Below, one piece after another: positions 1-7,379 of a stretch of 22,418 bases of DNA (position 1 is its first letter; each line of letters begins with the position of its first letter). A program made the translations under genes and the position numbers. The DNA is from an uncultured Lachnospiraceae bacterium (lineage in GTDB: Bacteria > Bacillota > Clostridia > Lachnospirales > Lachnospiraceae), in NCBI GenBank assembly GCA_910585625.1, contig CAJUFQ010000029.1:1-22418 (forward strand), read 5' to 3'. The notes beneath the pieces are model-generated. The model was not told the origin of the DNA and ran no database searches. It worked only from the letters and a program-made list of their open reading frames with translations.

Positions 1-16
1 CAGCGACAGCTTACAT

Positions 17-45
17 AGTATATCATGCTGTCCTGTTCCTGTCAA
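17..45 (-). promoter_or_regulatory. Sigma-A promoter reading off the left edge
   Basis: On the minus strand there is TTGACA (40-45), a 17-bp spacer and TATACT (17-22), a near-consensus vegetative promoter. Transcription would start near base 10 and leave the window, so the gene it serves is not visible. It lies just downstream of tRNA-Ser, so another tRNA or a minus-strand gene is likely next. Confidence 0.65.
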
Positions 46-91
46 GCACTTTTTTCAAAAAAATAACAACTCTATTTTGGAAAACACGGAA

Positions 92-179
92 CGGAGAAAG
101 AGGGATTCGAACCCTCGCGCCGGTTACCCGACCTATACCCTTAGCAGGGGCACCTCTTCGGCCTCTTGAGTATTTCTCC
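92..179 (-). tRNA. tRNA-Ser (anticodon GCU)
   Basis: The minus strand folds as a class II (long variable arm) tRNA of 88 nt. The acceptor stem GGAGAAA/TTTCTCC closes it, with discriminator G. The anticodon stem TGCCC/GGGTA holds the loop CTGCTAA, giving anticodon GCU, which reads serine AGC/AGU codons. The variable arm is GTCGG/CCGGC around GTAA, and the T arm is GAGGG-TTCGAAT-CCCTC. No CCA is encoded at the 3' end, so CCA must be added after transcription. A run of seven T follows about 30 nt downstream. Confidence 0.96.
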
Positions 180-229
180 GAACTGACATTTTCTTATAAA
201 ATTGTCATTTGCGCCACAGCGCATAAATA

Positions 230-258
230 ATATTACTAAAAAAACCCTGCATTGTCAA
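230..258 (-). promoter_or_regulatory. Promoter for tRNA-Ser
   Basis: The minus strand carries TTGACA (253-258), a 17-bp spacer and TAATAT (230-235). The -35 is perfect and the -10 matches four of six bases. A start near base 223 would leave a leader of about 44 nt before the tRNA. Confidence 0.6.
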
Positions 259-340
259 CACCTTTTTTTCTTTTTTTTAAGATTGTCCGAAAAACATTTT
301 CCGGCCCCGAGAAGCGCAAGGCCCAAACGCAAAACTCATC

Positions 341-368
341 TAAAGATTCCCACGCAAACTGCCGATAT
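341..368 (+). promoter_or_regulatory. Sigma-D (sigma-28) type flagellar promoter
   Basis: The plus strand reads TAAA (341-344), 16 bp, GCCGATAT (361-368). This matches the Bacillus subtilis sigma-D consensus TAAA-N14-16-GCCGATAT at every position. Transcription would start near 376, giving a 5' leader of about 110 nt before the gene at 486. I saw no competing sigma-A promoter between here and the gene. Confidence 0.7.
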
Positions 369-485
369 ACTTTAAAATAAACATAAATATTTATCAGGCA
401 CAAATACATACGGTAAAAGGAATTACCAAATAGAACGGCAGGAAATAACCATATATTAAATGCCTGCATCAAGGAGGATGAGAGC

Positions 486-1319
486 ATGAGTATGATGATT
501 GGCGGAAACACCGCCCAAAAAGTAACACGCATAAAAGACTTAAACGGCAACACAGTTGCCACCGTCAGTTTTTCCTCTCCTAAGAAAGGAAAGAAAAAAC
601 GTCTGCAGTATAGTTTCAAATCCATTTCAAATCAAATCATGATGGCAAAGACTCCGAACATTGCCAAGATGGTTGCCACAAAAGCCCGCGGAAAGGTCGC
701 AATGCTTCAGAGGAACATTGACAATGATGATTACGACGAAACTGAGCTTCGGCATGCCATTATACACGCTAAGAAAATGCTGCGGATTGCCAAGAAGAAA
801 ATGAAACATTTAGAAGAAGAGATGGAGGCAAAGCAGAAGCCCAATACCCCTATTGAGGAAGACGGAAACGGAATGCCGGATTTGCCGGATGAGGAGGAGA
901 AGGAGCAAGAGGAAAAGGAACTGGAACTCGATCAGATGATACAAGAATACCAGGATATCATGAGCGAGTTCATGACAGAAGCCATGAATGAAATGATGAA
1001 CCAGATGATGGAGGCTATGGAACTTGAAGAGTTGGCCGATGAATTTATGGGCGAAGCAAAACTGGAGGACTTGGAACCGGAAGACCTTGACCGTCTGAAA
1101 AAGAAACATCGCTCTGATGAGCTTCGGGAAATCATGGAAGCTGACATGAAATACCTAAAGGCCATGATTAACAAGCTGGAAAGAGAACGCCAGGAACTTT
1201 CCACAGAGAATTATTCCGCCCCTTCCGTTACCCTGGAAATCTCCGGCGTACAGATGCCGGTACAGCCAACGGAAGCCCCCGTCACTCCAGAAGGCGAAGT
1301 GATAGACGTTTCCTTATAA
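486..1319 (+). CDS. Met/Glu-rich coiled-coil protein of unknown function, probable flagellar-regulon member
   Basis: This is a 277-residue protein that I do not recognise. The start is set by AAGGAGG at 471-477, 8 nt before the ATG. The N-terminus (about 1-60) carries a short beta-like segment and a Lys-rich patch. Residues about 85-120 and 135-235 are predicted helical and highly charged. The stretch around residues 145-190 is very rich in Met and Glu (repeated MMN/MME and EEL patterns). The C-terminal 40 residues are Pro-rich and probably disordered. There is no signal peptide or membrane segment, so it is likely cytoplasmic. The gene stands alone, convergent to its neighbour, behind a sigma-D-type promoter. 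This suggests expression with late flagellar genes. The function itself cannot be read from the sequence. Confidence 0.88.
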   Translation: MSMMIGGNTAQKVTRIKDLNGNTVATVSFSSPKKGKKKRLQYSFKSISNQIMMAKTPNIAKMVATKARGKVAMLQRNIDNDDYDETELRHAIIHAKKMLRIAKKKMKHLEEEMEAKQKPNTPIEEDGNGMPDLPDEEEKEQEEKELELDQMIQEYQDIMSEFMTEAMNEMMNQMMEAMELEELADEFMGEAKLEDLEPEDLDRLKKKHRSDELREIMEADMKYLKAMINKLERERQELSTENYSAPSVTLEISGVQMPVQPTEAPVTPEGEVIDVSL

Positions 1320-1331
1320 CCAACGACAGCA

Positions 1332-1369
1332 TAAGGCGTCAAGAGAAAACCATTCCTCTTGACGCCTTA
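1332..1369. terminator. Bidirectional hairpin between convergent genes
   Basis: A perfect 14-bp stem, TAAGGCGTCAAGAG with its complement, encloses a 10-nt loop. It lies 12 nt after the stop of the plus-strand gene and 41 nt beyond the stop of fumB. Neither side has a clear T tract, so termination may be only partly intrinsic. The location between convergent genes supports the call. Confidence 0.65.
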
Positions 1370-1410
1370 ATCAGATTATTCACACGGACACTGCATGATT
1401 TCTCCTCACA

Positions 1411-1959
1411 CTATTCCGCATAATCTCCGGTCGCAGTCTCATACAGATTATTCCCTCTTGCATCCACTACTACAATTAACGGGAAATCCGCAACCTCCAA
1501 TTTCAGGACGGCTTCTGCACCCAGGTCTCCATAGCAGACAAGTTCTGATGATTGAATACATTTCGACAGGAGCGCCCCTGCACCGCCCACCGCCGCAAAA
1601 TAAACAGCCTGATTGCGGACAACTGCATCGATAACTTCCTGCGTACGTTTTCCTTTGCCAATCATGGCTCTCAGCCCTAAATCCAACAGACATGGCGCAT
1701 ATTTATCCATGCGGCTCGCCGTGGTAGGGCCTGCCGAACCGATGGGCCGCCCTTCTCTGGCCGGGGAGGGCCCCATATAATAAATTGCTGCGTTTTCAAC
1801 CGGGAACGGCAGGTTTTCCCCTCTGTCTAAGGCTTCCATAAAACGCTTATGCGCCGCGTCCCTTGCCACATAAACAGTCCCTGATACATACACGTAATCC
1901 CCGGCATGAAGTCCACCGGCCGTCTCTGCGTCGATTGGCGTCGATATATGCTTATCCAT
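1411..1959 (-). CDS. fumB: Fumarate hydratase, class I, beta subunit
   Basis: This is the 182-residue C-terminal half of a two-subunit, iron-sulfur fumarase/tartrate-dehydratase-type hydro-lyase. It catalyses fumarate + water to malate in the cytoplasm together with the alpha subunit encoded just upstream. The family signature GPTTASRMD (77-85) and the MIGKGKR stretch (99-105) are intact, and the length is normal for a split beta subunit. GGAG lies 8 nt before the ATG. The gap from the alpha gene is 71 nt and the two are clearly one transcript. L(+)-tartrate dehydratase is the main alternative, since the families overlap. Fumarase is favoured because no tartrate genes are nearby. Confidence 0.9.
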   Translation of the reverse strand: MDKHISTPIDAETAGGLHAGDYVYVSGTVYVARDAAHKRFMEALDRGENLPFPVENAAIYYMGPSPAREGRPIGSAGPTTASRMDKYAPCLLDLGLRAMIGKGKRTQEVIDAVVRNQAVYFAAVGGAGALLSKCIQSSELVCYGDLGAEAVLKLEVADFPLIVVVDARGNNLYETATGDYAE

Positions 1960-2030
1960 AGTTACATCTCCATTCTGTCCTCATCAGAAGACAAATCCAA
2001 CATCGTTCCCATGTTTTTCTTTCTTCATAT

Positions 2031-2876
2031 TCAGATTTCCCGCACCACATGGCGATTCACATGGCAGCAGATATTAACGGCAACCGGAAGTCCGGCAATA
2101 TGGGTAGGGTACGTATTGATATTAACGGCAAGGGCTGTGACCGTTCCTCCGAGCCCTCCCGGCCCAATCCCCAGGCCATTGACAGTTCGAAGCATTTCTT
2201 CCTCCAATTCCTTCACGTGAGGAATCTGGGAACGCACATCCAGCGGCCTGGCCAAAGCCTGCTTGGCAAGCAGCGCGCATTTCTCAAAAGTCCCGCCAAT
2301 TCCTACTCCCACAACCATCGGCGGACATGCATTCGGCCCGGCGTCTTTTACCGCAGATAAAATCGCCTGCTTTACGCCTTCCATTCCATCTGCCGGCTTA
2401 AGCATGAAAACACGGCTCATATTCTCGCTGCCGAACCCTTTAGGCGCTAATGTAAGCTTGACCTTATCGCCTGACACAATCGAATAATGAATGACTGCCG
2501 GCGTATTGTCTTTGGTATTTTCCCGCACAATCGGATCCCCTACGACAGACTTGCGCAGAAACCCTTCCTTATAGCCCTGACGAACCCCCTCGTTGATGGC
2601 GTCCTCCAAAAGCCCCCCTTCCAAATGTACTTCCTGCCCAACCTCTGCAAAGATTACGGCCATGCCGGTATCTTGGCAGATTGGAATCATTTCCTCGCCT
2701 GCAATGGCAAGGTTTTCCTGGAGCTGGCACAATATTTTCCTCCCCAAAGGCGATTTTTCTGCCTGTGCCGCATCCTTTAGGGCCTTCTCCATGTCCGGGG
2801 ACAGATAATGGTTTGCCTCTATGCACATTTCACGAATATTCCTTGTAATTTCTTCTGTTTGGATAGTACGAATCAT
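2031..2876 (-). CDS. fumA: Fumarate hydratase, class I, alpha subunit
   Basis: This is the 281-residue alpha subunit that carries the [4Fe-4S] cluster of class I fumarase. The three cluster cysteines expected from the family are present: C67 in ICQDTG, C184 in ACPPMVVGVGIGG, and C271 in CCHVNRH. The oxygen-labile cluster fits an anaerobe. Two adjacent ATG codons follow the ribosome binding site GAGGAGG. The second (2876) sits 5 nt from it and the first (2879) only 2 nt, so I chose the second. The gene begins only 30 nt after the GGDEF gene ends and is followed by the beta subunit, so all three share a promoter. TtdA of tartrate dehydratase is the alternative. Confidence 0.92.
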   Translation of the reverse strand: MIRTIQTEEITRNIREMCIEANHYLSPDMEKALKDAAQAEKSPLGRKILCQLQENLAIAGEEMIPICQDTGMAVIFAEVGQEVHLEGGLLEDAINEGVRQGYKEGFLRKSVVGDPIVRENTKDNTPAVIHYSIVSGDKVKLTLAPKGFGSENMSRVFMLKPADGMEGVKQAILSAVKDAGPNACPPMVVGVGIGGTFEKCALLAKQALARPLDVRSQIPHVKELEEEMLRTVNGLGIGPGGLGGTVTALAVNINTYPTHIAGLPVAVNICCHVNRHVVREI

Positions 2877-2906
2877 CATGTCCTCCTCGTCATTGCCTTT
2901 TGCCTC

Positions 2907-4004
2907 CTATGCCTGAAACTCCCGCTCCCAGAACACGCGGTTCCTCCCCATCTCTTTCGCATGATAAAGCGCGTGATCCGCCGCTTTGACAGCTTTATCA
3001 AAATCGCCATTGTAACCCGCCACGCCTGCCGAAACATGGAAGTTAAAGGGACTTTCCTCCGACGTCGCAATCTTAACGCGGATTTCTTCCGCCTTTTCAT
3101 AAGCCTCCTCCGGCAAGAACCCTGGCAGGATAATGATAAACTCCTCGCCGCCGAAACGGATGACCGTCCCGCTCTCGGGGATTTCCTGCATCAGCGTCGT
3201 CCCCAGAAAGTGAAGCACCTGATCGCCGGCAAAATGGCCATGAGTATCGTTTATCGCCTTAAAATAATCAACGTCAAGCATAATCAGCGAGATTTGTTCC
3301 TGGTCGCTGATAATCTGATTGTTTTCTAAAAGCTGGTTCATACGATGACGGTTATACACTGTGGTCAGTGGATCTGTAATCAAAGCATGCTCAAGCTTCC
3401 TGGATGTCAGATATCGTTCAAATTCCCCCAGGTTGAGGATGCAATGAACAAACATAATGCCCACGCAGCATGGAACATTAAGTGATAAAATCACATCCAG
3501 GTTCTCATAATGGTTAAACTGATGCGATATCAGTATCTCTGCAAAAAACACACCATAACCCATCAGCCCATAGCAGGGCCTCGCTCCCAGGCAGCACATC
3601 AGGAAAATAAAATTCATGATGGTAGCGCCCTCACTGAAATGCGTCTTAATCTCAAGATGATAAACAGACCAGATAGTTGCGAAAACTATAAGATTAAGCA
3701 GAAGGTAATTTAAAAATGCCTTTGCCTTATAACTTTCCGCCTTTGGCTCCAACATAATATACAAAAACAGCGGAACTAAAACGAATGTGCGCGGAATCAA
3801 TGTAGGTAAAATGGTATTTCCATTCAGCTGATAATCCGACACAAGGTACGTAAGCGATGCAAAACTGGCCATAACCAGAATGAGTTTGATAAAAAATTGG
3901 TAATACTCACATTTATGTTGGTAAAAAGCACATTTTTCCTGCTGATCCATACCTTTATATATATGATACAGTTCCAGGATATGCATTACAGTATAATCCT
4001 TCAC
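2907..4004 (-). CDS. Membrane-anchored GGDEF diguanylate cyclase
   Basis: This is a 365-residue protein with about six hydrophobic helices in residues 36-190 and a C-terminal GGDEF domain (about 205-360), which makes cyclic di-GMP from two GTP. The active-site motif is GGEEF (285-289), a functional variant. The metal-binding aspartate region MLDVDYF (242-248) and NDTHGHFAGD (252-261) are intact, so it should be catalytic. The allosteric inhibitory RxxD site, normally five residues before the motif, reads PESG (276-279) and is lost. The N-terminus has no named sensor domain. The start is a GTG at 4004 with AGAGGG upstream. An in-frame ATG at codon 7 is an alternative. It is the first gene of the fumarase operon. 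Confidence 0.88.
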   Translation of the reverse strand: MKDYTVMHILELYHIYKGMDQQEKCAFYQHKCEYYQFFIKLILVMASFASLTYLVSDYQLNGNTILPTLIPRTFVLVPLFLYIMLEPKAESYKAKAFLNYLLLNLIVFATIWSVYHLEIKTHFSEGATIMNFIFLMCCLGARPCYGLMGYGVFFAEILISHQFNHYENLDVILSLNVPCCVGIMFVHCILNLGEFERYLTSRKLEHALITDPLTTVYNRHRMNQLLENNQIISDQEQISLIMLDVDYFKAINDTHGHFAGDQVLHFLGTTLMQEIPESGTVIRFGGEEFIIILPGFLPEEAYEKAEEIRVKIATSEESPFNFHVSAGVAGYNGDFDKAVKAADHALYHAKEMGRNRVFWEREFQA

Positions 4005-4120
4005 GGTTACGCCCTCTTTTCTATGCCTCAGGCTCTTCTTGCGCTTTTCTCCCCACGAGCAACGAGATCTGACTATTATTTCGGAACATCAGAAAGTAAG
4101 GTGTCATTCGTCCGCTGTTT

Positions 4121-4149
4121 ATTATATAAAGGTTTATGGCTGATGTCAA
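4121..4149 (-). promoter_or_regulatory. Consensus sigma-A promoter of the GGDEF-fumarase operon
   Basis: The minus strand has TTGACA (4144-4149), exactly 17 bp, then TATAAT (4121-4126), a perfect consensus. It begins 8 bp after the stop of the upstream DUF4173 gene. The start would be near 4114, leaving a leader of about 110 nt. The leader contains a 28-codon open frame without a ribosome binding site, and no recognisable riboswitch. Confidence 0.85.
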
Positions 4150-4157
4150 GGAATCGG

Positions 4158-5792
4158 TTACGGTTTCCAGTACTCCCTGGCAACTTTTCGTGCCAGATAT
4201 TTCGACAGATGGAACGTCCTTATATCCATGCCCTCCGTATCTTCGAGAACACGGCGGAATTTCCGGTTCAGCAGACAGCGTCTGCAGCCTTGCTGCGCAT
4301 CTTCCCAAGAGTCGTAATACCAGTTCACTTCAAGTGCATAGTAATCGTATTCCTCAACATACCTCCCTTCATCCTTTCGGCAATTCTCATGCTCAAAATT
4401 GTATCGGCTCAGGAGTGGAACGGCATCAAGAGACAATCCTGCAAGATATTTCAAATCTTCATAGCTGATATCTTCCCCTATCTGAGCCACATTGTACTCC
4501 GCAACGAGGGCGTCTGTTTTCATAAAAGAAAATACCAGATAAAATACTGCGACAGTTCCCACACAATAATAAAACAGCTGAAACCCATGACGGAACAGCG
4601 CAATCACCACGCCTGCCAGCAAAGCTGCCAGCATGGCAAGAAACCACAGCACCAACACTCGCAGAAAGGTCAGATGGTATGTGCGGATGTAGAGAATCAT
4701 CCGAAATGCGCTGGAAGCCATCATGATATAGGTGCAGCCGCAGCAGAGGAGCAAAAGCAGATTTAAGATACGGTTTCTTTCGAACACTGTCATGCAGGCT
4801 CCCACCAGAGCCAGGTTAAAAAAACATACGAATAATAGCTGGAAAAACCCTTGATGGGCATATTCTGCATAAGTATATCCTTCCGGCAGCAGCATCCCGC
4901 CCGTAAAGAGGAATGTCACTTGTATTGCGCAGAACACCACATAGATAACTGCCACCATGGACAGGAACGTGATTGCCGTCAGTGGATTTTTCTTTGTCAT
5001 GCCGCTTCCATATTGCGGCATATTATCCAGCGACACGGCGGATAGGAAGCTATATATACCAAAAAACCCCAAAACCATCAGCAAAATTACCAAAAAAACA
5101 TTTGGTGAGAATATGACCTGTCCGAACAGCCCATGCCAGGTCTTGCCGACAACTTTCGCAAATATCTGATCTGCGCTGCTCAGAAGCGCAACCATCATGC
5201 TAAGCATTGGCAAGCCAATCAAAACGCCCAGCATGATATATTTTAGCTTCTTGTTTTTCCTCTCTTGTTTTCCGTGCTTTTTCAGGTAATGCGCCAGGTG
5301 GATAAATGGCGCCGCCAGCTCTGGTATCATGTTCAGGTACAAGAACAGCAAATTCCCCACATAATGTACAAACTTCCATCCCCTGTCATCATACATCTGC
5401 CGCAGCATGAATACCGTAATCAGCAGGAGAATACCCACAGTATTGAAAAAGATGACAAAAATATTGGCCGTGAGGACAGTGCTGATACTCAAAAGCAGAC
5501 AGGCTGCTGCATACAGCCAGCTTGACTTTTTCCAAGGAATCCGTTTCTTCCGCAAAAACAGCACGCAAACCGCCAGCGTTGCCGCAGTAATCAGCGGGAA
5601 CGTGATACCAATATAATTACGGTAAAATGCAAAGGCAAAGCAAACGCTATAAATCAGCGTCATTCCCAGGTAATATGGGGCGTTCTCTTCCCCCCGTCTG
5701 CTTATGCCGCTGTTTTGATTGACATTTTTCCCCATTCCGCTGCTTTGCATTTCATTCTCTATCCTGCTGTTTTGCATCTCATTCTTCTCCAT
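4158..5792 (-). CDS. DUF4173-family polytopic membrane protein
   Basis: This is a 544-residue protein. After a polar, Asn/Met-rich N-terminal tail of about 38 residues come roughly a dozen hydrophobic helices to about residue 430. A soluble C-terminal domain of about 110 residues rich in Tyr, Trp and Cys follows. The segment YAEYAHQGFFQL in the membrane part and LKYLAGLSLDAVPLLSRYN after the last helix are typical of DUF4173 proteins, whose biochemical role is unknown. The ATG lies inside the 3' end of the Xre gene (14-nt overlap), with AGGAGG 6 nt upstream, implying translational coupling. I see no terminator before the GGDEF promoter, so readthrough is possible. Confidence 0.83.
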   Translation of the reverse strand: MEKNEMQNSRIENEMQSSGMGKNVNQNSGISRRGEENAPYYLGMTLIYSVCFAFAFYRNYIGITFPLITAATLAVCVLFLRKKRIPWKKSSWLYAAACLLLSISTVLTANIFVIFFNTVGILLLITVFMLRQMYDDRGWKFVHYVGNLLFLYLNMIPELAAPFIHLAHYLKKHGKQERKNKKLKYIMLGVLIGLPMLSMMVALLSSADQIFAKVVGKTWHGLFGQVIFSPNVFLVILLMVLGFFGIYSFLSAVSLDNMPQYGSGMTKKNPLTAITFLSMVAVIYVVFCAIQVTFLFTGGMLLPEGYTYAEYAHQGFFQLLFVCFFNLALVGACMTVFERNRILNLLLLLCCGCTYIMMASSAFRMILYIRTYHLTFLRVLVLWFLAMLAALLAGVVIALFRHGFQLFYYCVGTVAVFYLVFSFMKTDALVAEYNVAQIGEDISYEDLKYLAGLSLDAVPLLSRYNFEHENCRKDEGRYVEEYDYYALEVNWYYDSWEDAQQGCRRCLLNRKFRRVLEDTEGMDIRTFHLSKYLARKVAREYWKP

Positions 5793-6003
5793 CCTGTCCC
5801 TCCTTTCTCCACTCCAGGATTTCCCCGGGTTGACAGTCCAATGCCCGGCAGATTTTGTCCAAGGTATCTACTTTGATTGCTTTCGCCTTGCCGTTTTTTA
5901 AAATTGATATATTCGCCATAGTAATGCCTACTTGCTCCGAAAGCTGCGTAACGCTCATCTTCCGCTTTGCCAGCATCACATCTATATTAATGATAATTGC
6001 CAT
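5779..6003 (-). CDS. Small Xre-family helix-turn-helix regulator (YozG-like)
   Basis: This 74-residue protein is almost entirely one Cro/C1-type helix-turn-helix. Residues about 7-25 form the first helices, QLSEQVGITMANISILKNGK (20-39) is the helix-turn-helix core, and CRALDCQPGEILEW (52-65) is the conserved end of the fold. Small regulators of this type are commonly paired with DUF2975 proteins, as in yoaS-yozG of Bacillus subtilis, which supports the call. AGGAGG precedes the ATG by 6 nt. The gap from the DUF2975 gene is 73 nt. It may bind the large inverted repeat at 6615-6659 and control its own operon. That is inference. Confidence 0.9.
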   Translation of the reverse strand: MAIIINIDVMLAKRKMSVTQLSEQVGITMANISILKNGKAKAIKVDTLDKICRALDCQPGEILEWRKEGQDGEE

Positions 6004-6076
6004 AAAACTCCTCCTGACCGTTTCTTTCTCCCGCTCAAATTATGATTGTTCCGCTCGCGCCATTTACCAGGAAGCT

Positions 6077-6556
6077 TTATATCGTCAGCTTATTCTCCTG
6101 CTGAATCTCTGCCGCTTTGAGAACTAAGTGAGATAAAGCTGCCGCCGTCACTGCTACTGCGACGCCCGCAAAATCGACAAACAGGGAAGCCAGCAGAATG
6201 CTTGGATGGCTCATGTCCAAAAAAAGCATGGCAAGGTTTGCCGCAAAACAGTAAGCGGCGTCTGTAAGCGCAAGCATACAAATATGCTTGAGGCTGCGGG
6301 CATTTTCTTTGGAAAAAGAATTGTCCCGGGCAATCCGAGCCGTAATCTTCCAACCATGATACAGCGCCAAATAACAGGGAATTGCCGAAACCCACAAGAT
6401 AGCAAGCCATGGATAATAAGCGTGTGCGAATTCCGGGTTTTCCATCGCTAAATCCTTCCCAAACATGGGAACCAGAACGGCATAAATAACCAGTCCGCAG
6501 ACTGCAATTCCTACAATGACTCCTTTCAGCCATTTACTTAAACTCTTCTGTGTCAT
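6077..6556 (-). CDS. DUF2975 domain membrane protein
   Basis: This is a 159-residue protein with four hydrophobic helices (about 10-30, 50-68, 92-113 and 122-145). The spacing and the central motif ARIARDNSFSKENARSLKHI (72-91) are characteristic of DUF2975. The family function is unknown, and the neighbouring Xre gene is its usual companion. The start at 6556 is fixed by TAGGAGG 7 nt upstream. A longer frame reaching 6613 would run over the promoter's -10 and is not used. It is the first gene of a three-gene operon with the Xre regulator and the DUF4173 protein. Confidence 0.87.
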   Translation of the reverse strand: MTQKSLSKWLKGVIVGIAVCGLVIYAVLVPMFGKDLAMENPEFAHAYYPWLAILWVSAIPCYLALYHGWKITARIARDNSFSKENARSLKHICMLALTDAAYCFAANLAMLFLDMSHPSILLASLFVDFAGVAVAVTAAALSHLVLKAAEIQQENKLTI

Positions 6557-6592
6557 ATTGATACCTCCTAAATCACCAAACATGTTATCTTT

Positions 6593-6621
6593 ATTATATT
6601 TCCAAAAACGCAAAAAGTCAA
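6593..6621 (-). promoter_or_regulatory. Promoter of the DUF2975-Xre-DUF4173 operon
   Basis: The minus strand has TTGACT (6616-6621), 17 bp, then TATAAT (6593-6598). The -35 lies within one arm of the inverted repeat at 6615-6659, so a protein bound to the repeat would compete with RNA polymerase. The predicted leader is about 30 nt. Confidence 0.8.
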
Positions 6622-6659
6622 TACATATTTATTGCATTTCAATAAATATGTATTGACTT
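6615..6659. repeat. Perfect 20-bp-arm inverted repeat at a promoter (operator and/or terminator)
   Basis: The two arms, AAGTCAATACATATTTATTG and its exact complement, are separated by CATTT. On the minus strand the repeat is followed by TTTGCGTTTTT. It could therefore form an AT-rich intrinsic terminator for the ABC operon ending at 6726. It also overlaps the -35 of the next operon, as an operator would. Both uses are possible. Confidence 0.85.
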
Positions 6660-6725
6660 ATAACATATCTTTCATTCTGCTGATTTATATGGCTCCGAAA
6701 ATGCAGTCATGGGCACGCCACAGAT

Positions 6726-7379
6726 TCACTCCACACGAAACCCTGCGCCAGACAGGATTTCCTGCGCTTTCTCCATATTTCTGCGCCCCTGAATTTTCGC
6801 ACATCCGCCGTATGTCTCTGCAAATTCTCCATATAAGCTCTGCATCTGTTTGCCATCTATATATATCCCAGCGACCGGCTGTGCAAGAATTCCGCCGATT
6901 TTGGCGCCCCGTCCTTTGCCGCCTTCATCCGCTATGGCCAACTCCAAATCCTGGTACTTTTCTGTCCATTGGGCAATCCTGCTTTTTCCCGGCCCATTGC
7001 CATTACTGTCCACAAAAGCGGCAAATGCCTCCTTCCCCAAAAATAATACCGGGGTATTTCCCAGGACGATTTCTTCCTGCGCCGCCTGGAAGGAGAGCGG
7101 ATAACGGTCAATCTCAATCCCTGTCAGCGTTGCCTCCAGTGTATACTCGTCCAGCCGCAGCGTCACCTGACAGGAAGACATGGGATTAAATTGATATAGC
7201 CCCTCTATCTTTGCCAGTTCCTTTACGGTACCTTCCGTAAGCTCTGTTTGCGACTGAATCATGATTTCATACACTTTCTGCTGCGCAAGCCAGAACTTCA
7301 CCGCCTGCACTGCCAAGGCGATAAGCATACAGCCCATGGCTCCAAAAACAATTTCTTTATATATATTTCGCTCCTTCAT
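6726..7379 (-). CDS. Membrane-anchored exported protein of the ABC operon, function unknown
   Basis: This 217-residue protein has one N-terminal membrane helix (about 9-29, with a positively charged flank before it). A soluble domain of about 185 residues, probably outside the cell, follows. The pattern of the outer domain (a strand-rich stretch around residues 65-110, then NTPVLFLGKEAF at about 108-119) faintly recalls extracellular domains of MacB-like permeases, but I cannot assign a family. The start ATG overlaps the stop of the upstream gene as ATGA, with AGAGGA 8 nt before, so translation is coupled. A longer frame starting at 7475 lies inside that gene and is rejected. It is the last gene of the lipoprotein-ABC operon. 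Confidence 0.82.
   Translation of the reverse strand: MKERNIYKEIVFGAMGCMLIALAVQAVKFWLAQQKVYEIMIQSQTELTEGTVKELAKIEGLYQFNPMSSCQVTLRLDEYTLEATLTGIEIDRYPLSFQAAQEEIVLGNTPVLFLGKEAFAAFVDSNGNGPGKSRIAQWTEKYQDLELAIADEGGKGRGAKIGGILAQPVAGIYIDGKQMQSLYGEFAETYGGCAKIQGRRNMEKAQEILSGAGFRVE

Noticed and set aside
236..625. 129-codon hydrophobic minus-strand frame
   Set aside because: It covers the sigma-D promoter and the start of the 277-residue gene, ends in the tRNA promoter, and has no ribosome binding site.
1376..1396. Six-residue ORF (MQCPCE) after fumB with GAGGAG upstream
   Set aside because: It is too short to support, with no context beyond a chance ribosome binding site near the terminator.
4021..4113. 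28-codon leader ORF before the GGDEF gene
   Set aside because: There is no ribosome binding site before its ATG, and the coding pattern is not convincing.
4005..4120. Possible c-di-GMP riboswitch in the leader of the GGDEF operon
   Set aside because: The leader of about 110 nt does not show the conserved pairings or GNRA-type core that I would expect. It also holds only an ORF lacking a ribosome binding site.
3897..4766. 289-codon plus-strand open frame
   Set aside because: It is antisense to the GGDEF and DUF4173 genes and runs across the consensus promoter. No start signal or domain is seen.
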